Assembly: GCA_023436225.1 (NCBI GenBank)
Contig: JAEZKA010000037.1
Coordinates: forward strand, 1-22,008
Source: Bacillota bacterium
GTDB taxonomy: Bacteria > Bacillota > Clostridia > Lachnospirales > Lachnospiraceae
DNA length: 22,008 nucleotides
Direction: 5' to 3'
Program-made: the position numbers and the translations under genes
Part shown: piece by piece, positions 7,407 through 14,237 of the stretch
Numbering within the stretch: position 1 is the first letter of the stretch
How the letters are laid out: each line of letters begins with the position of its first letter
The notes under the pieces: model-generated
The model's database searches: none
What the model was told of the DNA's origin: nothing
The model's input: the letters and a program-made list of their open reading frames with translations, nothing else

Positions 7407-8042
7407 TCAGTTCTTCCTAAGGAGTCTGAAAAGAACTTTTAGCTCAAGATTGACAAAGTAGTCTTCTTTCATGTCCTTCACATACTTCTTAAGGTTATAT
7501 TGAAAAAAGAAGGGTTTATAATCTCCTACCAAGACTGAATTCATAAACCGGTTAATACAACGTTTGTCTCGTTTGAGATCAAGGCTGCGAAGCCCTAACT
7601 CAAGATTTTTACGTATTCGAAGCATTGCTCTGCTCTGATCCACAGTAGTGATTAGCGTTCCATTTTCAAAAACCAGCTCAATCAGCTTCTGATAAGAGAA
7701 ATATGATGGCGTAGTTCCTTTCAGATAATACTCCTTAAAGATGTTTGTTCCTATTAAGATGGCACCGTTATAGTTTACCGGAAACTCTTCAAAAGAGTAT
7801 TTTCTAGCATGACCTTCCATATGGATGCCTCCCAGATTTCTAGCTTCAGTTGTAGCAATATCCAGATTACTTAACAGCAGCTGATAATCCTTAATATAGA
7901 AATGACTAGAAAAGGAGCATTGTAAAGATGCAGCAGAATATGGTAAATACCCTAATGCAATTGGATGGATAATATATTCCTGTTCTGCTGCTAATATAGT
8001 ATATTCTGAATTTTTATAATTCATTTTTTGTACAATATTCAT
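7407..8042 (-). CDS. Conserved-looking protein of unknown function downstream of folD
   Basis: I do not recognise this 211-residue protein. It has no signal peptide and no membrane helix, so it is probably cytoplasmic. The N-terminal two thirds look beta-rich with many Tyr and Phe residues (SEYTILAAEQEYIIHPIALGYLPYS; NGAILIGTNIFKEYYLKG). The C-terminal third is basic and helical (residues about 140-211: RAMLRIRKNLELGLRSLDLKRDKRCINRFMNS). The open frame extends upstream into folD, but the ATG at 8042 is chosen because GGAG lies 8 bp before it and the longer frame would overlap folD by 29 bp in another reading frame. It lies 67 bp after the folD stop with no terminator between, so co-transcription with folD is likely. 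Codon use looks like its neighbours, and there is no sign of decay. Confidence 0.75.
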   Translation of the reverse strand: MNIVQKMNYKNSEYTILAAEQEYIIHPIALGYLPYSAASLQCSFSSHFYIKDYQLLLSNLDIATTEARNLGGIHMEGHARKYSFEEFPVNYNGAILIGTNIFKEYYLKGTTPSYFSYQKLIELVFENGTLITTVDQSRAMLRIRKNLELGLRSLDLKRDKRCINRFMNSVLVGDYKPFFFQYNLKKYVKDMKEDYFVNLELKVLFRLLRKN

Positions 8043-8109
8043 TCTAGGTTCTCCACTCTCATTCTCGAATTCTGATAAGCGAATGCGAAAAAACCGGTTA
8101 GGATACGAT

Positions 8110-8955
8110 TTATTGTTCCATCGCAGATGTTTCAACACAGTTATTCATCAACATTGCTATAGTCATAGGTCCCACACCGCCGGGAACCGGTGTTATGGCA
8201 GATACATGCTCGATTACATCTACATAATCAACATCGCCACATAGCTTGTTATCTGCATCCCTGTGAATACCGACGTCAATCACCACTGCCCCTTCTTTGA
8301 TAAATTCCCGATTCACAAAGCGAGGTTTTCCGATTGCAACAATTAATATATCAGCACGTTTTGCCACTTCCTTTAGATTCTTGGTTCTGGAATGACAAAT
8401 AGTTACAGTAGCATTCTCACGGAGCATCAAAAGAGCCATCGGTTTACCTACAATATTACTTCTTCCTATGATGACACATTCTTTTCCTTCTATCTCAATT
8501 TGAGAACGCTTCAGCAGTTGTATGATACCGGCAGGTGTACAGGAAATAAAGCCCTTTTGACCAATACTCAGGGCTCCTACGCTCTGAGGGTGGAATCCAT
8601 CCACATCCTTAGCAGGATCAATTGTCTTGATTACCAAATCTTCATCAATATGGGAAGGTAATGGCAATTGAACTAATATGCCGTTAACGCTAGCATCCGT
8701 ATTCAATTCAGCAACTAAGGCTAAGAGCTCTTCCTGTGTCGTATTCTCCGAAAGCTCATAGGAGAGAGAACGGATACCGATATATTCACACGCTTTTTTC
8801 TTGTTACCGACATACACCGACGAAGCAGGATCATTACCTACCTGGATAACAGCCAGTGTAATCTGAATACCGCTCTCTTTAAGCTTTGCCACCTTCTCTT
8901 TTAATTCGTCCTTAATCTCACCGGATATCTTCTTACCATCAATTATTAATGCCAT
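8110..8955 (-). CDS. folD: Bifunctional 5,10-methylene-THF dehydrogenase / methenyl-THF cyclohydrolase
   Basis: FolD interconverts methylene-, methenyl- and 10-formyl-tetrahydrofolate and supplies one-carbon units for purines and fMet-tRNA. The 281-residue length is typical. The catalytic region SSVYVGNKKKACE contains Y48 and K52. GILVQLPLP is at 92-100, the substrate motif PAKDVDGFHP at 114-123, the Rossmann NAD(P) loop IIGRSNIVGKP at 162-172 and the C-terminal signature TPVPGGVGPMT near the end. The ATG at 8955 follows GGAGGT with 4 bp spacing and begins the usual MALIIDGKKIS; the 27 upstream in-frame codons are leader, not protein. The gene has its own promoter candidate (9133-9161) and a leader of about 170 nt containing a terminator-like hairpin repeat. 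Confidence 0.96.
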   Translation of the reverse strand: MALIIDGKKISGEIKDELKEKVAKLKESGIQITLAVIQVGNDPASSVYVGNKKKACEYIGIRSLSYELSENTTQEELLALVAELNTDASVNGILVQLPLPSHIDEDLVIKTIDPAKDVDGFHPQSVGALSIGQKGFISCTPAGIIQLLKRSQIEIEGKECVIIGRSNIVGKPMALLMLRENATVTICHSRTKNLKEVAKRADILIVAIGKPRFVNREFIKEGAVVIDVGIHRDADNKLCGDVDYVDVIEHVSAITPVPGGVGPMTIAMLMNNCVETSAMEQ

Positions 8956-9019
8956 AATAACCTCCATCTTGCCAAAAGGCATTCCTATATAACCAATATT
9001 CTGCATCTTCGATATAGCC

Positions 9020-9069
9020 AAAACCCGGAGGAACAAGGAGCTTGCTCCAAGGGGAAACCGGAGTGCGTC
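9020..9069 (-). repeat. Dispersed hairpin repeat, copy 1, in the folD leader
   Basis: About 50 bp here align without gaps to 18748-18797 in the same orientation. The core (9020-9056 against 18748-18784) matches at 29 of 37 positions by eye. Read on the minus strand it can fold GGAG...CTCC and CAAG...CTTG around a 3-nt loop, followed by CGGGTTTT, which looks like an intrinsic terminator. Because it sits between the candidate folD promoter and the folD start, it could attenuate folD or simply be an inserted repeat. Confidence 0.6.
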
Positions 9070-9132
9070 TTTAACACCTTGGTTTCATAGGCACAAATGA
9101 TCAAATTAAATAATTTTTACTAATTCACATTA

Positions 9133-9161
9133 ATGATAATATATTCTTAACGATATCACAA
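9133..9161 (-). promoter_or_regulatory. Candidate promoter of folD
   Basis: On the minus strand, TTGTGA (9161-9156, four of six) is separated by exactly 17 bp from TATCAT (9138-9133, five of six). Transcription would start near 9126, about 170 nt before the folD ATG. This is a pattern match only. Confidence 0.5.
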
Positions 9162-9295
9162 GAAATATTTAGTGACTATCATTGTCTACCTATGAATTAG
9201 TAACATCAATATTCCTGAGACATTACCTAAAAAATTGGATTTGTCTTATCATTTGTTTGTTATTTTACCAAATAATGGTTAATCATTCAATAGAT

Positions 9296-9332
9296 AAAAA
9301 TGCGCCTTACAGTTTATAGCTGAAGGCGCATT
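9296..9332 (-). terminator. Intrinsic terminator of the aconitase-family hydratase gene
   Basis: A perfect 10-bp stem is formed by AATGCGCCTT (9299-9308) and AAGGCGCATT (9323-9332). It is extended inward by CAG/CTG past one bulged base. On the minus strand it is followed by TTTTTATC. It lies 22 bp after the stop codon at 9354. Confidence 0.9.
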
Positions 9333-9353
9333 GATTTATTAATGATTTATCGT

Positions 9354-11633
9354 TTATTTGCTTTTATAGTAGTTAATAAGACAACCCTTAAGAATAATTT
9401 CTCTCTCATCATCAGTTAATTCCCCGAGCGTCAACGTGAATTCCTTCATATCCCTATTCACAACATAAGCCTTGATCTCATTTACCTTCTGAGCAACAGC
9501 TGATCGAATATCCTTGATGAAAAGATAATCCCCGTTTTCAAACGGTATTTCCTCTTTGAACAGGAAAGGAAGCATACCCCAGTTAATCAAATTGGAGCGG
9601 TAACGCTTAGTTGCATACTCCTTGGCGATGTTCGCAAAGCCGCCTAACACCTTCTGACAGCTTGCTGCCTGTTCTCTGGCAGAACCATCACCGGGCTTCA
9701 CTGCATAAATCGTACTTCCGATCTGTGTATCCTTAGGATTAAAGGAGAATGTAGAAGAGATTTTATCATAAACTGCTTTCAGCTCCTGATTAGCAACCGT
9801 TGCATCCTCTCCGTTTATTCTTGCTTTCTCTGCTTTTTGTACCTCTTTCGCACGACCAACATAGCCCGGATCCTTACGGGATAAGGTGTATTCTGCCAAG
9901 CCCAATGGGTTGGAACGGAAGGAAGAGGTCTCACCGGATGGTATTAGCTCATCTGTGGTTGTTACCGGATCATGAATGACAGAGACAACCTTTAATATCA
10001 TGTCATCACTTAATGCGGTCATAGCCGGCCAGTCTACAATACCAGGACCAAACTTAATATCAACACTGCTATCCGCCTTACCTATGCCGTTATAAACGCG
10101 ATTATCATAAATCTTACTGTCGAAATAATACTTCGGGTTAGTGAAGTTAACATCAATATCCTCTGCTGAGGTAAGATATCCTTGATTAGCTGCGGTGGCT
10201 GCAATACTTCTTGCATCCATAAGAGCAACGGAAGCAACCTGACCGTTCGTAATCTTGGAGCCTTCTCTGTTCGGGAAGTTTCTTGTGGTATGGCGAATGG
10301 AAAATCCATTATTGGCGGGAACATCACCCGCACCAAAGCAAGGCCCACAGAAAGCTGTACGAATTGTTGCACCACTGGCCATAAGCTTCGCTACGTTGCC
10401 ATTCTTCACCAATTCCATGAATATCGGCTGGCTGGCAGGATAAACACTTAGGGAGAATTCATCCGCACCAATGTATTTGCCGTTCAAAATATCTGCAGCA
10501 TCACAAATATTCTCAAAACCGCCTCCGGCACAGCCGGCAATGGTTCCCTGATCTACATATAATCTTCCATTACGGACTTTATCCTTTAAGGAATATTTGA
10601 TTTTATTATTGTCTAAGCTTACAAGTGCTTTCTTCTCTACTTCGTCAAGAATATCATATAGATTCGAATTCAACTCATCAATTGTATATACATTGCTGGG
10701 ATGGAACGGCATTGCAATCATTGGCTTAATTTCAGAGAGATCGACACGGATTACTCCGTCATAATATGCAACCTTCTCCGGTGCTATTTCCTTATAAGCC
10801 TGTGGTCTGCCGTGAAGCTCATAGAATTCCTTCACTGCGCTGTCCGTTCTCCATATAGAAGACAGACAAGTGGTCTCTGTCGTCATAACATCGATTCCGA
10901 TACGGTAATCTACACTAAGATTTTGAATACCGTCGCCGACAAACTCCATTACTTTGTTATTGACATAGCCATTCGCAAATACCGCACCGATAATCGCAAG
11001 GGCGACATCCTGAGGACCAACACCCTTTCTAGGCTTTCCAGTCAGATACACTGCAACCACTTCAGGCATATTTATATCATAGGTACGGCTTAACAGCTGC
11101 TTAACCAGCTCCGGTCCACCTTCCCCAATAGCCATGGTACCTAAAGCACCATATCGTGTGTGGCTGTCAGAACCAAGAAGCATACTACCACCCTCGGCCA
11201 ACATCTCCCGGGCATATTGATGAATAACCGCTTGATGAGGGGGGACATAGACGCCACCGTATTTCTTGGCACAGGATAGACCAAACATGTGGTCATCCTC
11301 ATTAATCGTACCACCAACGGCACAAAGGCTGTTATGGCAATTAGTAAGAACATAAGGCACAGGGAAGCTTTCCAGTCCGCTGGCTCTTGCTGTTTGGATA
11401 ATGCCTACAAAGGTAATATCATGGGAAGTTAATTTATCAAATTTGATCTTAAGCTTTTTATTATCACCTGAGGTGTTGTGTTTCGTTAAAATCCCATATG
11501 CCATGGTACCCATTTTAGCGGTTTCTTTATCGACCTCGATACCAGTATTAATTTTTACTAAAGCAGCATCCTGCTCCTCGATAATTTCATTTCCATTCAA
11601 TAGGAAAGCACCTTTGTCATACAGCTTAATCAT
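9354..11633 (-). CDS. Aconitase-family hydratase (YbhJ-like), substrate unknown
   Basis: This 759-residue enzyme has the full aconitase fold. The [4Fe-4S] cysteines are C368 (TIAGCAGGG), C429 and C432 (AFCGPCFGAGD). GSDSHT (154-159) is the active-site region of domain 1, RHTTRNFPNREG (about 448-459) belongs to domain 3, and DGSAREQAASCQKVLGG near the C-terminus matches the swivel-domain motif that binds the substrate carboxylate. The overall sequence resembles E. coli YbhJ (about the same length), an uncharacterised aconitase relative, more than the TCA-cycle AcnA/AcnB or the two-subunit LeuCD. It should catalyse hydration or dehydration of a citrate-like acid, but the substrate is unknown. 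The start at 11633 has AGGGAGGT upstream. It lies 35 bp after the membrane-protein gene, with a small CCCC/GGGG hairpin in the gap, and has its own terminator downstream. Confidence 0.88.
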   Translation of the reverse strand: MIKLYDKGAFLLNGNEIIEEQDAALVKINTGIEVDKETAKMGTMAYGILTKHNTSGDNKKLKIKFDKLTSHDITFVGIIQTARASGLESFPVPYVLTNCHNSLCAVGGTINEDDHMFGLSCAKKYGGVYVPPHQAVIHQYAREMLAEGGSMLLGSDSHTRYGALGTMAIGEGGPELVKQLLSRTYDINMPEVVAVYLTGKPRKGVGPQDVALAIIGAVFANGYVNNKVMEFVGDGIQNLSVDYRIGIDVMTTETTCLSSIWRTDSAVKEFYELHGRPQAYKEIAPEKVAYYDGVIRVDLSEIKPMIAMPFHPSNVYTIDELNSNLYDILDEVEKKALVSLDNNKIKYSLKDKVRNGRLYVDQGTIAGCAGGGFENICDAADILNGKYIGADEFSLSVYPASQPIFMELVKNGNVAKLMASGATIRTAFCGPCFGAGDVPANNGFSIRHTTRNFPNREGSKITNGQVASVALMDARSIAATAANQGYLTSAEDIDVNFTNPKYYFDSKIYDNRVYNGIGKADSSVDIKFGPGIVDWPAMTALSDDMILKVVSVIHDPVTTTDELIPSGETSSFRSNPLGLAEYTLSRKDPGYVGRAKEVQKAEKARINGEDATVANQELKAVYDKISSTFSFNPKDTQIGSTIYAVKPGDGSAREQAASCQKVLGGFANIAKEYATKRYRSNLINWGMLPFLFKEEIPFENGDYLFIKDIRSAVAQKVNEIKAYVVNRDMKEFTLTLGELTDDEREIILKGCLINYYKSK

Positions 11634-11668
11634 TCGAACAACCTCCCTACCCCTTTTTGGGGCTTTCC

Positions 11669-12205
11669 TTAGTCTTCAATATAACCTTCTGCCAGATTAA
11701 TGGTATAATACTCATCACATATGATTTGATTGGATGTAAACACACCATTACTTGCCTTTACCGTCAATTTAATATTATCATCATCTGTGGATGTAAAATG
11801 GATATTCGTCTTACCGCTGAAGATATCATTGAAATATCCTGCATCCACAAACAATTCATCATAACCCTCGAATTTAAAACGTACCTCCAAATTGGCCTGT
11901 GCACCATACAGATTCATGGTTTCTTGAGGAAAACTAATTGTCTTTCCAGGTGCAATCTCTGTAGCGTTAATCCCTTCATTATACGCTTCTTCCGGTCCTA
12001 CATAGAATGCTTTTACATATTCTAGCTTTAAATCGCTTTTATTCTTGATAATAATTTTATTATCAGTGCTTTCCATGTATATTAATACGCCTATTATTAA
12101 TAATACTGCAAGAACCGCAAATCCGGCGATCGTTATCTTCTTTTTCGATTCAAAGAAAGTCTCCGGCTTAACGGGCTTCGGCTGTTTCGCCCTAATTCTT
12201 CTCAT
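11669..12205 (-). CDS. Membrane-anchored protein of unknown function upstream of the hydratase
   Basis: This 178-residue protein has a basic cytoplasmic N-terminus (MRRIRAKQPKPVKPETFFESKKK, 1-23), one membrane helix (about 24-42: ITIAGFAVLAVLLIIGVLIYM), and a predominantly beta-like outer domain of about 135 residues without cysteine pairs or a recognised motif. The topology should be N-in with the C-terminal domain outside. The start at 12205 is chosen because GGAGGAG sits 7 bp before this ATG; an in-frame TTG 13 codons earlier has no such site. The gene is 35 bp upstream of the aconitase-family gene and shares its promoter candidate (12250-12278), but nothing in the sequence suggests a shared function. 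The outer domain could be an FxLYD-like or similar small beta domain; I cannot establish this. Confidence 0.75.
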   Translation of the reverse strand: MRRIRAKQPKPVKPETFFESKKKITIAGFAVLAVLLIIGVLIYMESTDNKIIIKNKSDLKLEYVKAFYVGPEEAYNEGINATEIAPGKTISFPQETMNLYGAQANLEVRFKFEGYDELFVDAGYFNDIFSGKTNIHFTSTDDDNIKLTVKASNGVFTSNQIICDEYYTINLAEGYIED

Positions 12206-12249
12206 TTTGTCACTCCTCCATAAATTAATCTTTTTTTCAGACAATCTTA

Positions 12250-12278
12250 ATGATAATAGGTTACCACAAAATAATCAA
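12250..12278 (-). promoter_or_regulatory. Candidate promoter of the membrane protein-hydratase pair
   Basis: On the minus strand, TTGATT (12278-12273, four of six) and TATCAT (12255-12250, five of six) are separated by 17 bp. Transcription would begin near 12243, giving a leader of about 38 nt that ends in the strong GGAGGAG ribosome binding site. Confidence 0.5.
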
Positions 12279-12435
12279 GTCTTTTTTCCGCTAATAGTAA
12301 ACAAATGTCGGATCAATTACCGGATATTAAAATGAGGCCTTAATTTGACAATACAATAATTCAAGGCAATAGAAGGTTTGAAAAGCGTTCCTTCCATTGT
12401 ATGAATTAGACTTTTGATACTCCAAATATAATTAA

Positions 12436-12476
12436 GGATAACAGCAAAGCCATAGTATAAGGCGGTACTGTTATCC
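12436..12476 (-). terminator. Hairpin terminator of kdgK
   Basis: A perfect 9-bp stem is formed by GGATAACAG (12436-12444) and CTGTTATCC (12468-12476), with an inner GCC/GGC pair in the loop. On the minus strand the following bases are TTAATTATATTT, a T-rich rather than pure T tail. It lies 67 bp after the kdgK stop. Confidence 0.65.
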
Positions 12477-12543
12477 CCTATGTAAATATTACGATATGAT
12501 TTCTTACATTATGTTGATTAGCTGATTCATGCAGGTCATCAAG

Positions 12544-13566
12544 CTATCTCTGGACTCTTCCAGAAGCATCTCCGCCAACCAATGCATCAACCTCACCACG
12601 GGTAACCAGATTAAAATCACCAGGAATGGTGTGCTTTAAAGCAGATGCAGCTACTGCGAATTCAAGTGCCTGCTCCATTGATTTTCCATCTAATAGACCA
12701 CAGATTAAGCCGCCGGCAAAAGAATCTCCACCACCGACACGGTCAACAATTCGAACATCGTATTTTCTCGAATGATAGAAATGTTTGCCATCATAAATGC
12801 ACGCAGACCAACCGTTATCCGATGCGGAATAGCTTTCTCTAAGTGAACTTACCACATATTTGAAATTGAATTTCTTTACCATCTGCTCGAAGATATCCTG
12901 ATAACCGGACATTTCCAGTTCACCGCTGGTAACATCGGTATTACCGGGTTTGAAACCCAGAACCTTCTCTGCATCCTCTTCATTTCCGATACATACATCA
13001 ACATACTGCATCAGATTTGTCATGATTCTTTGCGCCTTTTCCGAAGACCAAAGCTTCTTACGGAAGTTTAGATCAACAGACACGGTTATATTCTTACGCT
13101 TTGCTGCCTTCAATGCTTCTTCAGTAAGGATGGCTGCTTTATCACTGATAGCAGGAGTGATGCCAGTGAAATGGAACCAATCAGCACCTTCAAATATTGC
13201 GTCAAAATCAAAATCGGAAGGGTCTGCTTCTGCTATGGATGCATGGGCTCTATCATATACAACATTAGAGGCTCTCATGGAGGCACCGGTCTCTAAGAAA
13301 TAGATCCCCAGCCTCTCTCCGCCTCTTGCAACAAAATCACAATTTACATTATACTTTCTTAGAGCTGCAACTGCGCATTCACCGATTGGATTCTTTGGAA
13401 CCTTCGTTACAAAAAAAGTATCATGTCCGTAATTAGCCAAAGAAACAGCCACATTTGCTTCTCCACCACCATAGCAAACATCAAAGCTGTCAGACTGAAT
13501 GAATTTTTGGTATCCAGGGGTAGAAAGACGAAGCATGATCTCTCCCATCGTTATTACTTTTGCCAT
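12544..13566 (-). CDS. kdgK: 2-keto-3-deoxygluconate kinase (PfkB family sugar kinase)
   Basis: This 340-residue PfkB-family kinase probably phosphorylates 2-keto-3-deoxygluconate to KDPG in pectin and hexuronate breakdown. Features include the N-terminal GEIMLRLSTPGYQKF, typical of clostridial KDG kinases, the sugar-binding GGGEANVAVSLANYG (33-47), DLNFRKKLW (165-173) and the ATP/catalytic loop GGGDSFAGG (278-286) with D281 as catalytic base. Fructokinase or another ketose kinase is a less likely alternative. The start at 13566 has AAAGGAG upstream. The gene is a single transcription unit with a near-consensus promoter (13610-13638), a palindrome over the -10 box and a terminator; no aldolase or uronate gene is adjacent, so the pathway partners must lie elsewhere. 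Confidence 0.88.
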   Translation of the reverse strand: MAKVITMGEIMLRLSTPGYQKFIQSDSFDVCYGGGEANVAVSLANYGHDTFFVTKVPKNPIGECAVAALRKYNVNCDFVARGGERLGIYFLETGASMRASNVVYDRAHASIAEADPSDFDFDAIFEGADWFHFTGITPAISDKAAILTEEALKAAKRKNITVSVDLNFRKKLWSSEKAQRIMTNLMQYVDVCIGNEEDAEKVLGFKPGNTDVTSGELEMSGYQDIFEQMVKKFNFKYVVSSLRESYSASDNGWSACIYDGKHFYHSRKYDVRIVDRVGGGDSFAGGLICGLLDGKSMEQALEFAVAASALKHTIPGDFNLVTRGEVDALVGGDASGRVQR

Positions 13567-13602
13567 AAATTTTCTCCTTTAGTAAAATATGTTAATACAG
13601 TT

Positions 13603-13615
13603 TATACTCAGTATA
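13603..13615. promoter_or_regulatory. Palindrome over the kdgK -10 box (possible operator)
   Basis: TATACT (13603-13608) and AGTATA (13610-13615) form a perfect inverted repeat around one central base. Since AGTATA is the complement of the -10 box, a repressor bound here would block the promoter, as expected for a sugar-inducible gene. A 6-bp AT-rich palindrome can also arise by chance. Confidence 0.35.
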
Positions 13616-13638
13616 GTTTGCTAAGATAGGTTCGTCAA
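13610..13638 (-). promoter_or_regulatory. Promoter of kdgK
   Basis: On the minus strand, TTGACG (13638-13633) and TATACT (13615-13610) each match five of six consensus bases and are separated by exactly 17 bp. The start would be near 13603, about 37 nt before the ATG. This is the best sigma-A match in the window. Confidence 0.75.
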
Positions 13639-13674
13639 TGGCAAAATGACTTCAAATACTCGCATATATTGCTA

Positions 13675-13908
13675 TTATTGAGTTTTCTCCTTAGATACTG
13701 TCTGATCACGTAACATGGTAAATAGCCCAAGCAGCATACTTACAATAGCTATAAAGAACGATAGTACTATTCCAGGCTCTGTTGAGGTAGACTGTGATAT
13801 ATCAGACATACATAAAGCCAGAGCAATAATGGAGATTAACCCAAATATCATTCCATTCATACATCTTTTAAACTTACTTATTCTATATCGATAAACCATT
13901 CTTTTCAT
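13675..13908 (-). CDS. Small two-helix membrane protein of unknown function
   Basis: This 77-residue protein has a basic N-terminus (MKRMVYRYRISKFKR) and two hydrophobic helices, roughly residues 18-35 and 47-64, joined by a short Ser/Thr-rich loop, with a charged tail. The ATG at 13908 is preceded by GGAGG with 5 bp spacing; the frame runs 10 codons further upstream but without a site. A 6-bp inverted repeat (TGCCAT/ATGGCA, 13924-13937) lies just before the ribosome binding site and could fold over it. I recognise no family. It lies downstream of the carboxypeptidase gene, beyond that gene's terminator. Confidence 0.6.
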   Translation of the reverse strand: MKRMVYRYRISKFKRCMNGMIFGLISIIALALCMSDISQSTSTEPGIVLSFFIAIVSMLLGLFTMLRDQTVSKEKTQ

Positions 13909-14237
13909 TATTTCCTCCATCCCTGCCATACATGGCATTTAGAACAATTGAATAATTCCCTATCTATTAAACGATTGAAGTGACGAAAGAGTTGCATTAT
14001 TTTTAGAAAAATATTAAAAAAATAGAAGATAATCACAAAATCAGAATTAAATAATACCAAAATTCATATCTCATCCGCGTCTTCCGTGAAATATTTATAT
14101 AAAATAGACCACAAATAACCGTAAAGTTATTCATGGTCTACACAAGGCTTACCAGTATATTAAATGACAGAGTTTTTACTCTGAATTACGATACCGCCTT
14201 TCGGTAGCATAATGCAGTCCGTAGGCATATCAATCGA
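13909..14237. other. Intergenic region between the carboxypeptidase gene and the small membrane-protein gene
   Basis: This 329-bp gap contains, in minus-strand order, two short hairpins just after the carboxypeptidase stop (TACCG/CGGTA at 14192-14206 and CAGAGT/ACTCTG at 14168-14183), the main terminator (14101-14140), and an AT-rich stretch before the small membrane gene with no clear -35/-10 pair. A 16-codon ATG frame (14213-14163) spans the two short hairpins; it has no ribosome binding site and is not called as a gene. Confidence 0.5.
14101..14140 (-). terminator. Terminator of the carboxypeptidase gene
   Basis: The stem is TAGACCA (14105-14111) with TGGTCTA (14134-14140), then a 2-base mismatch, then AATAAC with GTTATT, around a 6-nt loop. 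On the minus strand it is followed by TTTTATAT. It lies about 100 bp after the stop at 14238. Confidence 0.75.

Larger units (their letters stand above)
8956..9353. other. Intergenic region between the aconitase-family gene and folD
   Basis: This 398-bp gap contains, in transcription order on the minus strand, the terminator of the hydratase gene (9296-9332), an AT-rich stretch with no recognisable signal (about 9165-9290), the folD promoter candidate (9133-9161), the hairpin repeat (9020-9069) and the folD ribosome binding site. I see no motif of a known folate or purine riboswitch. Confidence 0.6.
12206..12543. other. Intergenic region between kdgK and the membrane-protein gene
   Basis: This 338-bp gap has no gene. 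It holds the kdgK hairpin terminator (12436-12476), then a second hairpin with 10-bp arms and one mismatch (12367-12376 with 12390-12399, 13-nt loop, no T-tract), then the promoter candidate for the next two genes (12250-12278). The second hairpin has no assigned role. Confidence 0.6.

Noticed and set aside
8956..9036. Upstream 27-codon extension of folD
   Set aside because: The conserved FolD N-terminus and GGAGGT point to 8955; the extension runs through the leader repeat.
9020..9126. folD leader considered as a T-box or folate riboswitch
   Set aside because: No T-box AGGGTGG-type antiterminator motif and no recognisable folate or purine riboswitch core; only one terminator-like hairpin is visible.
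10082..10375. 97-codon minus-strand frame inside the aconitase-family gene
   Set aside because: Out-of-frame shadow of a well-supported gene, no ribosome binding site, low-quality composition.
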